Below are positions 52,266-61,574 of a stretch of DNA of 64,000 nucleotides, in pieces. Each line of letters begins with the position of its first letter. Position 1 is the stretch's first letter. A program made the position numbers and the translations under genes. Origin of the DNA: Rhizobium sullae (GTDB taxonomy: Bacteria; Pseudomonadota; Alphaproteobacteria; Rhizobiales; Rhizobiaceae); the NCBI RefSeq assembly GCF_900169785.1, contig NZ_FWER01000021.1, forward strand, positions 32,092-96,091, in the 5' to 3' direction. The notes under the pieces were generated by a model. The model had not been told where the DNA came from and made no database searches. It saw only the letters and a program-made list of their open reading frames with translations.

Positions 52266-53372
52266 TTAGAAGGAGGTCGGACGCGGCAGCGGCACCGGCA
52301 CATTAGCAAGGTCGCCGATTGCGTCGGCCTTCGCCATCTTGTCCGGCTGAACGTCCTGGCCGGGGATGAGGCCGGCAAAGACGTAGCGTGGCTCATGGTC
52401 CATTTCCAGGATATAGGGCGACTGCACTTTCATGCGGCCGACCTCGTCGCGCGTTTCGCTGCGCACCTTGGCACCTTTTGCGCTGCAGATATCGGCGCTT
52501 ATGTCGGTGACCTGATCCTGCCCCGGCCCATATGGCTTCAACGAACCCAAGGTATCGGTTGCCGGAAACTGCGTCACAAAGCCCTTCTGCAACAGGTTCG
52601 CCGTCGCGTCCGCGCGAGCTGCAAGACTGTCCTCACCGAGAACGACGGAAATCAGGGTGCGGCCGTTACGGGTCGCCGAGCCGATCTGATTGAATCCCGA
52701 GGCACAGATAAAGCCGGTCTTCATGCCATCCGCACCGGCAAAACGGCCGATCAGCAGGTTGATGTTCGGCGTGTTCGTCTTGCCATTGGAGAAGCCTTCA
52801 AGCGCGAAATAACCCGCATATTGCGGGAAATCGCGCCGCAGCGCGACGGTCAGGACTGCGAGATCGCGCGCCGTGGTGTATTGGCCTTTACCCGGCAGGC
52901 CGTTCGGATTGACGAAATGCGAATCCGACATGCCGAGCTTTGCTGCTTCGGAATTCATGCGTAGGACAAAGGCATCCTGGGTACCGGCGACGGCCTCTGC
53001 CACGGCAACCGCGACGTCATTCGCCGACTTGATCATCAGGATCTTCAGCGCGCTGTCTAGCGTCAGCTTCTGCCCCGGCTTGTAGTACATTTTCGCGGCT
53101 GGCTGCGCTGCCGCCTGCTTGCTGATGACGATCGGCGTATCGAGGCTGATCTCGCCGGCACGGATTGCGTCGAAAACCGTATAGACCGTCATCAGCTTTG
53201 TCAGCGACGCCGGATACCATTTGCGGAATGCTTCTTCATGCTCCAGCACCCGGCCGCTCTGAACATCGACGAGGATTTGCGGATTGGCCTGCGCCAGCGG
53301 GACCGAAAGGAGAAGAAAAGCGGCGGCTGCGGAGGCTGCGAATGAAATCAAACGATTCTGGCGCGTTGACAC
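52266..53372 (-). CDS. D-alanyl-D-alanine carboxypeptidase (class C low-mass PBP)
   Basis: 368 residues. Signal peptide cut after AQA near residue 29. Penicillin-binding motifs: SxxK as ASLTK (Ser56, Lys59), SxN as KSANDVAVAVAEAV, and KTG as GMKTGFICASG. It trims pentapeptides in peptidoglycan. The C-terminal PBP5-like domain is shorter and no amphipathic membrane anchor is obvious. Divergent from the M20 gene. Together with the DpaA-like lipoprotein it makes this stretch rich in cell-wall enzymes. Confidence 0.92.
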   Translation of the reverse strand: MSTRQNRLISFAASAAAAFLLLSVPLAQANPQILVDVQSGRVLEHEEAFRKWYPASLTKLMTVYTVFDAIRAGEISLDTPIVISKQAAAQPAAKMYYKPGQKLTLDSALKILMIKSANDVAVAVAEAVAGTQDAFVLRMNSEAAKLGMSDSHFVNPNGLPGKGQYTTARDLAVLTVALRRDFPQYAGYFALEGFSNGKTNTPNINLLIGRFAGADGMKTGFICASGFNQIGSATRNGRTLISVVLGEDSLAARADATANLLQKGFVTQFPATDTLGSLKPYGPGQDQVTDISADICSAKGAKVRSETRDEVGRMKVQSPYILEMDHEPRYVFAGLIPGQDVQPDKMAKADAIGDLANVPVPLPRPTSF

Positions 53373-53522
53373 GGTTCGTCCCTAAGATGTCCGGAAATCT
53401 CGAAAGCTTCACCTATTTAGCTTATATGGCCATGACATGGCAAAGGTCATTGAATAAGTTATTTTCGCGGCGCAACATCCCGCAAGCCGCCGGACAATCC
53501 AATTTCGTACAGGAAGTTATGT

Positions 53523-54686
53523 ATGCCGATTTTGAACAGAGCCGCTGAATTGCAAGCCGAAGCGACCGAATGGCGCCACCACATCCATGCACGGCCGGAG
53601 CTTCTTTTCGCGGTCGAAAACACGGCGGCTTTCGTTGCCGGCAAGCTCAAGGAATTCGGCGTTGACGAAATTGTGACCGGCATCGGCCGCACCGGCGTCG
53701 TCGGCCTGATCAAGGGCAAGGGAAAAGGCCGTCGTGCAATCGGCCTGCGCGCCGACATGGACGCCCTGCCGCTGACGGAGATCACCGGCAAGCCCTGGGC
53801 CTCGACGACGCCGGGCAAGATGCACGCCTGTGGGCATGATGGGCACACGGCGATGCTACTCGGAGCCGCCAAATATCTTGCAGAAACGCGCAACTTCAAC
53901 GGCAACGTCGCGGTGATTTTCCAACCGGCCGAAGAGGGCGGCGGCGGCGGTAACCTGATGGTCCAGGACGGCATGATGGAGCGCTTTAATATCGAGGAGG
54001 TCTATGGGATGCATAATCTGCCCGGCCTTTCCGTCGGTCAGTTCGCCATCCGCAAAGGCCCGATCATGGCGGCGACGGACGAATTCACGGTGACCATCAA
54101 GGGCCGTGGCGGCCATGCGGCCCAGCCGCACCGGACGATCGACCCGATCGCGATCGGCGCGCAGATCGTCACCAACCTGCAGATGATCGCCTCGCGGAGC
54201 GCCGATCCCCTGCGTTCGGTTGTCGTCTCCGTCACCAAGTTCAACGCGGGTTTTGCCCACAACGTCATTCCGAACGATGCACAGATCGCCGGCACGGTCC
54301 GCACGCTCGACGCCGAAGTCCGCGATCTGGCGGAAACCCGCCTCAAGCAGATTATAAACGGTCTCGCCGCCGCCCATGGCGCAGAGGCCGATATCGGCTT
54401 CCACCGCAACTATCCCGTCACCGTCAATCACGACACGGAGACCACCCATGCGATCGCCATCGCGACCGACATAGCGGGCGCGGCGAACGTCAATTCTGAA
54501 ATCGATCCAATGATGGGAGGCGAGGATTTCTCTTACATGCTGAACGCCCGTCCCGGCGCTTTCATCTTCATCGGCAACGGCGACAGCGCGGGCCTTCACA
54601 ACCCGGCCTATGATTTCAACGACGAAATCATAGGCCACGGCATCTCCTACTGGGTCCGCCTTGCCGAACAGCGTTTGGGCGCGTGA
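53523..54686 (+). CDS. M20-family aminoacylase/amidohydrolase
   Basis: 387 residues. Dinuclear metal peptidase-like fold: WRHHIHARPELLF, ADMDALPLTE, MHACGHDGHTAML with its His/Asp ligands, and the EEGGGGG region with the catalytic Glu. Closest in pattern to hippurate hydrolase and N-acyl-L-amino acid amidohydrolases. ATG 53523 has AGGA 8 nt upstream; an overlapping ATG at 53519 is in another frame. A terminator follows, then tRNA-Arg. Confidence 0.9.
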   Translation: MPILNRAAELQAEATEWRHHIHARPELLFAVENTAAFVAGKLKEFGVDEIVTGIGRTGVVGLIKGKGKGRRAIGLRADMDALPLTEITGKPWASTTPGKMHACGHDGHTAMLLGAAKYLAETRNFNGNVAVIFQPAEEGGGGGNLMVQDGMMERFNIEEVYGMHNLPGLSVGQFAIRKGPIMAATDEFTVTIKGRGGHAAQPHRTIDPIAIGAQIVTNLQMIASRSADPLRSVVVSVTKFNAGFAHNVIPNDAQIAGTVRTLDAEVRDLAETRLKQIINGLAAAHGAEADIGFHRNYPVTVNHDTETTHAIAIATDIAGAANVNSEIDPMMGGEDFSYMLNARPGAFIFIGNGDSAGLHNPAYDFNDEIIGHGISYWVRLAEQRLGA

Positions 54687-54710
54687 AATCTATACTCGAT
54701 AAGAACTTCA

Positions 54711-54740
54711 AAAAGGCTTGGCTTCGCGTCAAGCCTTTTG
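54711..54740 (+). terminator. Terminator between the M20 gene and tRNA-Arg
   Basis: A perfect 10-bp stem AAAAGGCTTG (54711-54720)/CAAGCCTTTT (54730-54739), loop of 9 nt, the T-run being part of the stem. It shares its stem with the rpmB terminator. Confidence 0.75.
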
Positions 54741-54757
54741 TATGCATGACACGGAGT

Positions 54758-54834
54758 GGTCCCGTAGCTCAGCAGGATAGAGCACCAGATTCCTAATCTG
54801 GGGGTCGCGCGTTCGAATCGCGCCGGGATCACCA
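54758..54834 (+). tRNA. tRNA-Arg (anticodon CCT)
   Basis: 77 nt. Acceptor GGTCCCG (54758-54764) pairs with CGGGATC (54824-54830) with one G-U, D-stem GCTC, anticodon stem CCAGA/TCTGG with loop TTCCTAA (anticodon CCT), T-arm GCGCG TTCGAAT CGCGC, and encoded ACCA. It reads AGG codons. Such tRNA genes are frequent integration targets, but no integrase or flanking repeat is seen here. Confidence 0.95.
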
Positions 54835-54876
54835 AAACACTTTCGTCCAGAGAGAACCCTCAATGAGAATGGTTTA

Positions 54877-56427
54877 TCACTGAATGGGCTTGCGGGGGCT
54901 TGCCGTGTGTTCCTTCACCACTTCATTCGAACTATCGATTTCCTGAAGCAAAACATCATAGCCCCAAAGGTTGGCGAGATGCTGCAGGACGAGCTTCGTA
55001 TCGGCTTCCTGAAGAAACCAATCGTTCGTGACATTGTGGCGCAAGAGAAGGCGGCGGTCACCGGCAAGGTCGACATCGACGATGTCTATTCCGGGGTCGA
55101 TCCAGCCGATGTCGTATTCGCGGGAAAGCTGACGGCGGATGCGCCGATAGCCGCGTTCGTCATGGATCGCTGAAACCAGGATTCCTTCTTCCTGCTCCGG
55201 ATCATCGTAAAGATGGAAGAGACGCCATTGCCGGATCAGGTTGGGGCTCAGGAACTGATTGATGAAACTCTCGTCCCGATAATCGGCCCAGATGTCACGC
55301 AATACGGACATTGCATCGCCGCGTCCGGCAATGTCCGGGAACCACGCCCTGTCCTCCTCTGTCGGCGCAGTCACGATCCGCTCGATGTCCTGCATCATTG
55401 CAAAACCCAGCGCATAGGGATTGAAGCCCGAGAAACGGCGATCGTCGTAGTTGGGCTGGAACACGACATTGGCATGCGACTTCAGGAATTCGAGGAAGTT
55501 TCCATCACTGATCTGCCCGCGCTCGTGAAGCCTGTTCATGATCCGATAGTGGACGTAGGTGGCTGTTCCCTCGTTCATCACCTTGGTCTGGCGTTGCGGG
55601 TGAAAATACTGCGCGACATGGCGGACGATGCGCAGAATCTCACGCTGCCACGGCTGCAGTCTCGGCGCTGATTTTTCGAGGAAGTAGAGGATGTTATCCT
55701 GAGGAAGGCCAAGGGCGAGGCGTCTCTTCTCCAAGCCGACATCGGCTGCCGTGCGCTTCTTGCCGGTGGGAACAGTGCGCCAAAGATCGTTGAATACCCG
55801 CTCCTCATGGACACGGCGCTCCTGTTCCCGCCGTTCCTCGTCACGAAGGTCGACCTTCGTTTTGCCGGCGTGCCGGTGCACCCCATGCGACATCAGCGCG
55901 TGCGCGGCATCGAGCGTACGCTCGACCTCAACTTCGCCGTAGCGCTCCTCGCAGCGGGCGATGTAAGCCTTGGCGAAATTGAGGTAATCGAGAATGCCAT
56001 CAGCATCCGTCCAGAGTTGGAAAAGATAATTGTTCTTGAAGAAATGGTTGTGCCCGAAAGCGGCGTGCGCGATGACCAATGTCTGCATCGTCGCCGAATT
56101 TTCCTCCATGAGGTAGGAGATGCAGGGCGAACTATTGATGACGATTTCATAGGCAAGGTCGCGCATGCCACGGCGGTAGAAAGCCTCGTGATGAGCGAAA
56201 TGCTTGCCGAATGACCAATGACGATAAAAGAGCGGCATGCCGGTCGATGAGTAGGCATCCAGCATCTGTTCCGATGTGATGACCTCGATCTGGTTTGGGT
56301 AGACATCCAGGCCGAGTTCGCCGAGCGCTATCTCCTCGCAGGCATCATGAATGCGCTGCAGCGTTGGAAAATCCCAGTCGGAACCGTTAAACAGCAGTCG
56401 CTTCTTTGACATCGCCGTAGTCGTCAT
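54877..56427 (-). CDS. SpoVR-family protein
   Basis: 516 residues. Homologue of Bacillus SpoVR and E. coli YcgB. Conserved blocks MLDAYSSTGMPLFYRHWSFG, YLMEENSATMQTLVIAHAAF and GHNHFFKNNYLF are present. The role is stress- or differentiation-related and biochemically unresolved. The start overlaps the yeaH-like stop by 4 bp (ATGA); ATG 56412 is an alternative. Third gene of the prkA-yeaH-spoVR operon, which is widely conserved. Confidence 0.92.
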   Translation of the reverse strand: MTTTAMSKKRLLFNGSDWDFPTLQRIHDACEEIALGELGLDVYPNQIEVITSEQMLDAYSSTGMPLFYRHWSFGKHFAHHEAFYRRGMRDLAYEIVINSSPCISYLMEENSATMQTLVIAHAAFGHNHFFKNNYLFQLWTDADGILDYLNFAKAYIARCEERYGEVEVERTLDAAHALMSHGVHRHAGKTKVDLRDEERREQERRVHEERVFNDLWRTVPTGKKRTAADVGLEKRRLALGLPQDNILYFLEKSAPRLQPWQREILRIVRHVAQYFHPQRQTKVMNEGTATYVHYRIMNRLHERGQISDGNFLEFLKSHANVVFQPNYDDRRFSGFNPYALGFAMMQDIERIVTAPTEEDRAWFPDIAGRGDAMSVLRDIWADYRDESFINQFLSPNLIRQWRLFHLYDDPEQEEGILVSAIHDERGYRRIRRQLSREYDIGWIDPGIDIVDVDLAGDRRLLLRHNVTNDWFLQEADTKLVLQHLANLWGYDVLLQEIDSSNEVVKEHTASPRKPIQ

Positions 56428-57701
56428 GGCGCCACCTTCGACTGTGCATCACGCTTCTGGAAAAGCTCGTGGAAGACCGGGAATATTTCATTTCGTTGGC
56501 ACACCTTGCGCATGGAAAGGGGTACCTGTTCAGAACGGATACCTTCGTAAAGCGTCCAGAGCGGCGAGCGGGAGACAGAGGAGTCACTATCTTCCTCGCC
56601 GACCTCGATATAGGCGAAATACTGGCACAGCGGCAGAATCTCGTGCCGCAGGAGTTGCCCCGTCATGGTACCGTCCGAATAGGAGTTGTCACCATCGGAA
56701 GCCTGGGCGGCATAGATGTTCCACTCGGCTGGGTCGAAACGCGCCGCAACGATCGCGCGCATCGCCGCAAGCGCGCTTGATACCAGCGTACCACCCGTCG
56801 CCGGACCATAGAAGAAGGTTTCCTCATCCACCTCCTCGGCCTTGTCCGTATGGCGGATGAAGACGATCTCGACCTTCTTGTAGCGCTGCGACAGGAAAAG
56901 GTAGAGCAGCAGATAGAACCGCTTCGCAAGATCCTTCATATGCTCCGACATCGAACCGGAGACGTCCATCAGGCAGAACATAACGGCTTTCGCCACGGGC
57001 TTCGGTTCGGTTTCGAAGCGGCGATAGCGCACATCGAGCGGATCGATATAGGGAATGCGGCGGCTTTTTTCCGTCAACGCTTTGAGCTTAGCCTCAAGAG
57101 CTCCGCGTTTCTCGTCGTCTTCGCATTCCTCGATCTCGCGCCGAAGCGCCTCGATCTCCTGGATGCGCGGGCGGCGAAGCGCGATCCGCCGCATCATCGC
57201 CATCCGCGTCGTGCGGCCGACGGCGAGGTTGGACGGCGAACCGGACACCGAATAGCCGGCCCGCACGGGACTTTCCTCTTCGGTTTCGGTCAACCGCCGC
57301 TTGGCAAGATCAGGCAGTTCCAGATCGTCGAGAAAGACGTCGAGGAATTCTTCGCGCGTCAGCACGAAACGGAAACCATCCTCGCCATCGCCTTCGCCTG
57401 CCTCTTTCGGTCTCCCGCCGCTTCTGCCCGGCGGCCGGGGAATGATATCCCCTTCAACAAAAGCTCTGTTTCCCGGCAGAATTTGATCGCTGATGCCGCC
57501 CTCACCCCGACGGAAACCCGGCTCTGTCAGACCGTCAATCGGCAAGGTAATTTCGCCACCGTCGAGCACATCCCGAATATTACGGCTTTGCAGAGAACGT
57601 TTCACCGCCTGCTGCACGGCGCTTTTCGCGCGCCGAAGAAACCGTTGACGATTTTCTAAGCTTTTACCGCGCGGATTAAGCCGGCGGTCGACAATGTGCA
57701 T
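56424..57701 (-). CDS. YeaH/YhbH-family (DUF444) protein
   Basis: 425 residues. A von Willebrand A-like domain with FCLMDVSGSMSEHMKDLAKR (MIDAS) and a long basic N-terminus (RRLNPRGKSLENRQRFLRRA). Always linked to PrkA-type kinases. GGGAG lies 5 nt before ATG 57701. Middle gene of the prkA-yeaH-spoVR operon, 19 bp after prkA and overlapping spoVR by 4 bp. Confidence 0.92.
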   Translation of the reverse strand: MHIVDRRLNPRGKSLENRQRFLRRAKSAVQQAVKRSLQSRNIRDVLDGGEITLPIDGLTEPGFRRGEGGISDQILPGNRAFVEGDIIPRPPGRSGGRPKEAGEGDGEDGFRFVLTREEFLDVFLDDLELPDLAKRRLTETEEESPVRAGYSVSGSPSNLAVGRTTRMAMMRRIALRRPRIQEIEALRREIEECEDDEKRGALEAKLKALTEKSRRIPYIDPLDVRYRRFETEPKPVAKAVMFCLMDVSGSMSEHMKDLAKRFYLLLYLFLSQRYKKVEIVFIRHTDKAEEVDEETFFYGPATGGTLVSSALAAMRAIVAARFDPAEWNIYAAQASDGDNSYSDGTMTGQLLRHEILPLCQYFAYIEVGEEDSDSSVSRSPLWTLYEGIRSEQVPLSMRKVCQRNEIFPVFHELFQKRDAQSKVAP

Positions 57702-57720
57702 GATGGCTCCCGCGTGAGCG

Positions 57721-59664
57721 TTAACTTGCCTGCTTCACGCGCATGTACCAATCCACGAGGCGCCGAACCTGTCTTTCGGTGTAGCCGCGCGTGGTCATGC
57801 GCGAAACGAATTCACTGTGTTTCTTCTCGGCTTCGCCGTCCTTCTTCGTGCCGAAGGAGATGACCGGAAGCAGATCCTCGACCTGAGAGAACATGCGTTT
57901 CTCGATCACTTCCCTGATCTTTTCATAGCTCGTCCAGGACGGGTTTTTCCCGCCGTTGTTCGCCCGCGACCGCAAGCAGAACTTGACGATTTCGTTACGG
58001 AAATCCTTCGGGTTGGCGATACCCGCCGGCTTTTCGATCTTCGTTAGTTCCTGGTTAAGCAGCTCCCGGTCGAGGAGCTGGCCGGTATCCGGATCCTTGA
58101 AGTCTACATCCTCGATCCAAGCATCGGCGTAGTCCACGTAGCGATCGAAGAGATTCTGTCCGTAATCCGCATAGGATTCCAGATAGGCTTTCTGAATCTC
58201 GTTGCCGATGAACTCCGCATAGCGCGGCGCAAGTTCGGCTTTGATGAACTCCATGTAGCGTTTCTCGGCTTCGTCGGGAAACTGCTCGCGGCGGATCGCC
58301 TGTTCCAGAACGTACATCAGATGAACCGGATCGGCCCCCACCTCGCTCGTGTGATGATTAAAGGTCGAAGCGAGCACTTTGAAGGCGAAACGTGTCGATA
58401 TTCCGTCCATTCCCTCGTCAACGCCGGCCGCATCCCGATATTCCTGGACGCTGCGTGCGCGCGGGTCGGTTTCCTTCAGGCTTTCGCCGTCATAGGCCCG
58501 CATCTTGGAAAAATATGTCGAGTTCTCATGCTTGCGCAAGCGCGAAAGCACCGAAAAGCGCGCCAGCATCTCGAGCGTCCCCGGCGCACAGGGAGCCTCC
58601 GCGAGTTCCGATCCTTCGATCAGTTTCTCGTAGATCTTCTTCTCCTCGGTCACGCGGAGGCAATAGGGCACCTTGATGACGCAGATACGGTCGATGAAGG
58701 CCTCATTGTTCTTATTTGCTTTGAAGGTCTGCCATTCGGCCTCGTTAGAGTGCGCTAGAACAATGCCCGAAAAGGGAATGGCGCCGATATTCTCGGTACC
58801 GATGTAATTTCCTTCCTGCGTCGCTGTCAGCAGGGGATGCAGCATCTTAATCGGCGCCTTGAACATCTCGACGAATTCGAGCAGGCCCTGGTTGGCACGG
58901 TTGAGTGCACCGGAATAGCTGTAGGCATCCGGATCGTTCTGCGAATAAGTTTCAAGCTTGCGGATATCGACCTTGCCGGCCAGCGAAGAAATATCCTGGT
59001 TGTTCTCGTCGCCGGGCTCGGTTTTGGCGATCGCGATCTGGCGCAACCGTGAAGGCTGCATTCTGACGACGCGGAAACGGGAAATATCGCCACCGAACTC
59101 GTCAAGCCGCTTTAGGCACCATGGGCTCATAAGTCCGGTCAGCCGCCGCATTGGGATGCCGAATTCTTCAAAGAGAAGGGAGCCCATCGTGGCTGGATCA
59201 AAGAGGCTGAGCGGACTTTCAAAAACAGGGCTGACGTCGTCGCCTGCCTTCAGCACATAGATTGGATGAACCTCCATCAACTGCTTCAACCGCTCGGCGA
59301 GCGAAGACTTGCCGCCGCCGACCGGACCGAGCAGATAAAGGATCTGCTTACGCTCCTCGAGCCCTTGCGCGGCATGCGTGAAGAAGGAAACGATACGCTC
59401 GATCGTCTCCTCCATGCCGTAAAAGCCGACGAAGGCTGGGTAGGTCCGGATTGTCCTGTTCATGAAGACCCGGCCGAGGCGCAGATCCTTGGCGGTGTCC
59501 AATACCTCCGGTTCGCCTATCGCCGCAAGCAGACGCTCCGTCGCATTGGCATAGGCAAGCGGCTCCTGTTTGCAGAGCGACAAGTATTCTGCGATGGACA
59601 TCTCTGTTTCGCGCCGCGTTTCATAGTTACGCGAAAACGCATCGAACACGGATTCATTCAGCAT
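57721..59664 (-). CDS. PrkA-type serine protein kinase (YeaG)
   Basis: 647 residues. An N-terminal AAA domain with Walker A LLGPVGGGKSSL (G113-S120) and a C-terminal PrkA kinase-like domain. Relatives in E. coli (YeaG) act in sustained nitrogen starvation and stress, in Bacillus in sporulation. ATG 59664 follows TGGAGGG; the sequence MLNESVFDAFSRNYE is the family N-terminus, so the longer frame to 59679 is not used. First gene of the three-gene operon; upstream lies a palindrome at 59792. Confidence 0.93.
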   Translation of the reverse strand: MLNESVFDAFSRNYETRRETEMSIAEYLSLCKQEPLAYANATERLLAAIGEPEVLDTAKDLRLGRVFMNRTIRTYPAFVGFYGMEETIERIVSFFTHAAQGLEERKQILYLLGPVGGGKSSLAERLKQLMEVHPIYVLKAGDDVSPVFESPLSLFDPATMGSLLFEEFGIPMRRLTGLMSPWCLKRLDEFGGDISRFRVVRMQPSRLRQIAIAKTEPGDENNQDISSLAGKVDIRKLETYSQNDPDAYSYSGALNRANQGLLEFVEMFKAPIKMLHPLLTATQEGNYIGTENIGAIPFSGIVLAHSNEAEWQTFKANKNNEAFIDRICVIKVPYCLRVTEEKKIYEKLIEGSELAEAPCAPGTLEMLARFSVLSRLRKHENSTYFSKMRAYDGESLKETDPRARSVQEYRDAAGVDEGMDGISTRFAFKVLASTFNHHTSEVGADPVHLMYVLEQAIRREQFPDEAEKRYMEFIKAELAPRYAEFIGNEIQKAYLESYADYGQNLFDRYVDYADAWIEDVDFKDPDTGQLLDRELLNQELTKIEKPAGIANPKDFRNEIVKFCLRSRANNGGKNPSWTSYEKIREVIEKRMFSQVEDLLPVISFGTKKDGEAEKKHSEFVSRMTTRGYTERQVRRLVDWYMRVKQAS

Positions 59665-59791
59665 GGGCCCTCCATTCAAGGTTTATGCCACAGGCTCCCG
59701 AAATAGCCGAACCACTGCAATGGCAACGACATTTCGTTGAGAATCAATATGTTTCGTGGATTGATTGGACACCTGTCGGCCGTCTATGGCA

Positions 59792-59809
59792 ATGCACAAA
59801 AATGTGCAT
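59792..59809. repeat. Inverted repeat in the prkA upstream region
   Basis: ATGCACA-AAAA-TGTGCAT, perfect 7-bp arms, about 130 bp upstream of the prkA start. It resembles an NtrC-type site (TGCAC-N-GTGCA) but with a spacer of 6 instead of 7. It could be an operator for a dimeric regulator; the identity is open. Confidence 0.5.
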
Positions 59810-60102
59810 CCACCGGTCGTTTGGCTCCAATCAAACTAACTATAGTATATCCTAATTCGTAAGGCGCCAGTGCGATATCAGCACATTTCAGGACGTGACA
59901 TGAGGCCGCAAAGAGCTTCTAATGCCGCTTCTGTTGATTCCCGCACGTCGAAAGATACCACGTGTGGTCAGTTGCGCTTACGATTTTGACTTCACCACAA
60001 GCCGACATGAACAGCCCAGACCGCAAGCCGTGCATGGTCCAGCGGTCGCTTTTGCTACATTTGCCGACTAAAAACATCAAACTCCTCATCTGGGTTAGCC
60101 TA

Positions 60103-60128
60103 GCCCCCTCCGTTGTGACGGAAGGGGC
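60103..60128. terminator. Hairpin downstream of the DUF992 gene
   Basis: GCCCC-C-TCCGT/ACGGA-A-GGGGC with one mismatch and a TGTG loop, 13 bp after the DUF992 stop (minus strand). Strong stem but no T-run, so only a possible terminator. Confidence 0.4.
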
Positions 60129-60141
60129 AGAACGGAACTTG

Positions 60142-60657
60142 TCAGGCGGGCGTGAGCGTCATCGACGCGCTGGCCGCTGCAATGTTGAGACCAAGTTGGC
60201 CTGTTACGCTGAGGGGCTGGAGATGAATCGATCCAGCAGTACCACCGACCAGGACATTCGCACCGACGCCTGCGCCAAGCGTCGCTTCCGCCGCGGCGCC
60301 GACATAAAGGCCACCGAGCGAGCCGCGATGATAGCCGGCAGTCGGCGCGAAGACAGCCCAGGCAAGACGGCTGCGGGTCGTAAACCCGAGATCTATGCCA
60401 AGTTTTCTGATGTCGCCTGTATAGTGGTCAGAAATCTCCTGACCAGCACTCGATGTGAAGACGCAATCTGCCTCCTTCGCTGAACCGAGTACATAGCCGA
60501 AGCCGCCGCCGATATCGCATGTCAGGAAGCCAATCTTGACCCCGCCGCGCACGTCCGGCTCTTGGTAGGTCCGGATCACGTCGGCCGCAGTTGCAGCCGT
60601 CACGCATGCTTGGGCCAGCGATGCCGCAGCAACTATCATCGCAATGGTCTTTTTCAT
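60142..60657 (-). CDS. Secreted DUF992-domain protein
   Basis: 171 residues. Signal peptide (MIVAAASLAQACVTAATA), then GGVKIGFLTCDIGGGFGYVL with a conserved Cys pair (CDIGG, DCVF) and a Gly/Ala-rich C-terminus ending in short hydrophobic strands. This is the DUF992 pattern of Rhizobiales periplasmic proteins. Function unknown. AAGGAG is 6 nt before ATG 60657 (ATG 60660 is the other option). Confidence 0.85.
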   Translation of the reverse strand: MKKTIAMIVAAASLAQACVTAATAADVIRTYQEPDVRGGVKIGFLTCDIGGGFGYVLGSAKEADCVFTSSAGQEISDHYTGDIRKLGIDLGFTTRSRLAWAVFAPTAGYHRGSLGGLYVGAAAEATLGAGVGANVLVGGTAGSIHLQPLSVTGQLGLNIAAASASMTLTPA

Positions 60658-60989
60658 CATGGTCTCCTTCTAAAATCATGGCTGGGAATAGCATTGGGCT
60701 CAGCCGGCGAAGAACAAACTCTGAAACACATAACGTGTCTCATCGAAGAATGATCCAAACTGTCTTCACTTATCTGCACATCGTAACGCCGTGCCTGGTT
60801 GCAAGCGCGGGCAGCCACACTGCTCACATCGCAAACGGGCATTTCGAGGGCACAGCCTAAATCGGCCTGACCCGATATCCATTTCCCCCGGCAAGTGACG
60901 GAAAAGCAACATCGGCCATCACGCTCACGACGTCGTTGCGGAACTTTGAAACATGGCCGGCGTTGGGAGCGAAATGGGAGTGTTTCGTC
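60658..60989. other. Intergenic region between DUF992 gene and small membrane gene
   Basis: 332 bp between divergent genes. The reading frames here show no consistent start, ribosome site or codon bias. I see no RNA gene, long repeat or clear promoter apart from the GGGAG ribosome site of the following gene. Confidence 0.4.
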
Positions 60990-61154
60990 ATGCGTACAAA
61001 GATGACCATCCTAGCAATTGCCTATATCGCGATCAGCGGCCTGTTGCTCGCAATCGCTCATCAGTCGTCCGGTCCGATCACCACCGAAAAGACCGACCGC
61101 GCCAGCGGGGCCGGCACCGGCTCGGTATTCCTTGCCGAGCGCTTTGCCGGCTGA
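60990..61154 (+). CDS. Small single-pass membrane protein
   Basis: 54 residues: a basic MRTKMT, one transmembrane helix (ILAIAYIAISGLLLAIAH), and a short polar tail rich in Ser, Thr, Gly. GGGAG lies 9 nt before the ATG. No family recognised; codon use is normal. It may be a real small protein or an over-prediction. Confidence 0.45.
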   Translation: MRTKMTILAIAYIAISGLLLAIAHQSSGPITTEKTDRASGAGTGSVFLAERFAG

Positions 61155-61237
61155 TTCGGCGGGGCGCAAACTGCTGTTGCAAAGGAGCCCCTACTTTCCA
61201 GTAGTCTGTTTATGGCTGACGGCACTTCGTGGCGTAT

Positions 61238-61504
61238 TCAGCCAAGCAAGATCCGGTTTCGAACAGCATGTACGCCCGGAACGCCTCGTGCGACAGCCGT
61301 TGCGCGTTCGATTTCATCGACGGTGCCAACCGTGCCGGTGAGCACGATGTCGTCGCCTTCGGCCGTCACTTCGACGTCCGAAGCGTCGATGCCGCCAGCC
61401 GTCGCAAGCGCGCCGGCCACGGCCCTTTCAAGCGATGCATGATCGACCGATTCCGCCGCTATTCCAGGCTGCTTCCCGTGGAATGTAGCCTCCTTGAAGA
61501 TCAT
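61238..61504 (-). CDS. BON-domain protein
   Basis: 88 residues. Almost entirely one BON domain (DDIVLTGTVGTVDEIERAT, then GVPGVHAVRNRI), a phospholipid-binding module often found in osmotic-stress or envelope proteins. No signal peptide or lipobox is visible, so the protein may be cytoplasmic. A very good ribosome site AGGAGG lies 7 nt before ATG 61504. Role unknown. Confidence 0.75.
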   Translation of the reverse strand: MIFKEATFHGKQPGIAAESVDHASLERAVAGALATAGGIDASDVEVTAEGDDIVLTGTVGTVDEIERATAVARGVPGVHAVRNRILLG

Positions 61505-61574
61505 GGTCGTTCCTCCTGTTGGATTGCGGAGAAACGCGAAAACAGCCAGCTTGGTTTCAGCCGCCGAAAGGCAC

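Larger units (their letters stand above)
59665..60141. other. Intergenic region upstream of prkA
   Basis: 477 bp between prkA and a DUF992 gene. It should hold the prkA operon promoter. Visible structures: the ATGCACA-AAAA-TGTGCAT inverted repeat (59792-59809), ACCACGTGTGGT near 59960, and the hairpin at 60103-60128. AT-rich around 59830. No convincing sigma-54 (-24/-12) or sigma-EcfG sequence was found, and no credible small gene. Confidence 0.5.

Noticed and set aside
54758..54834. tRNA-Arg as integration site of a mobile element
   Set aside because: No integrase, no direct repeat of the tRNA 3' end and core housekeeping genes on both sides.
59675..59691. Sigma-54-like TGGCAT-N5-TTGAA before prkA (minus strand)
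   Set aside because: The -12 GC is changed to GA, and transcription would start at the start codon itself, leaving no ribosome site.
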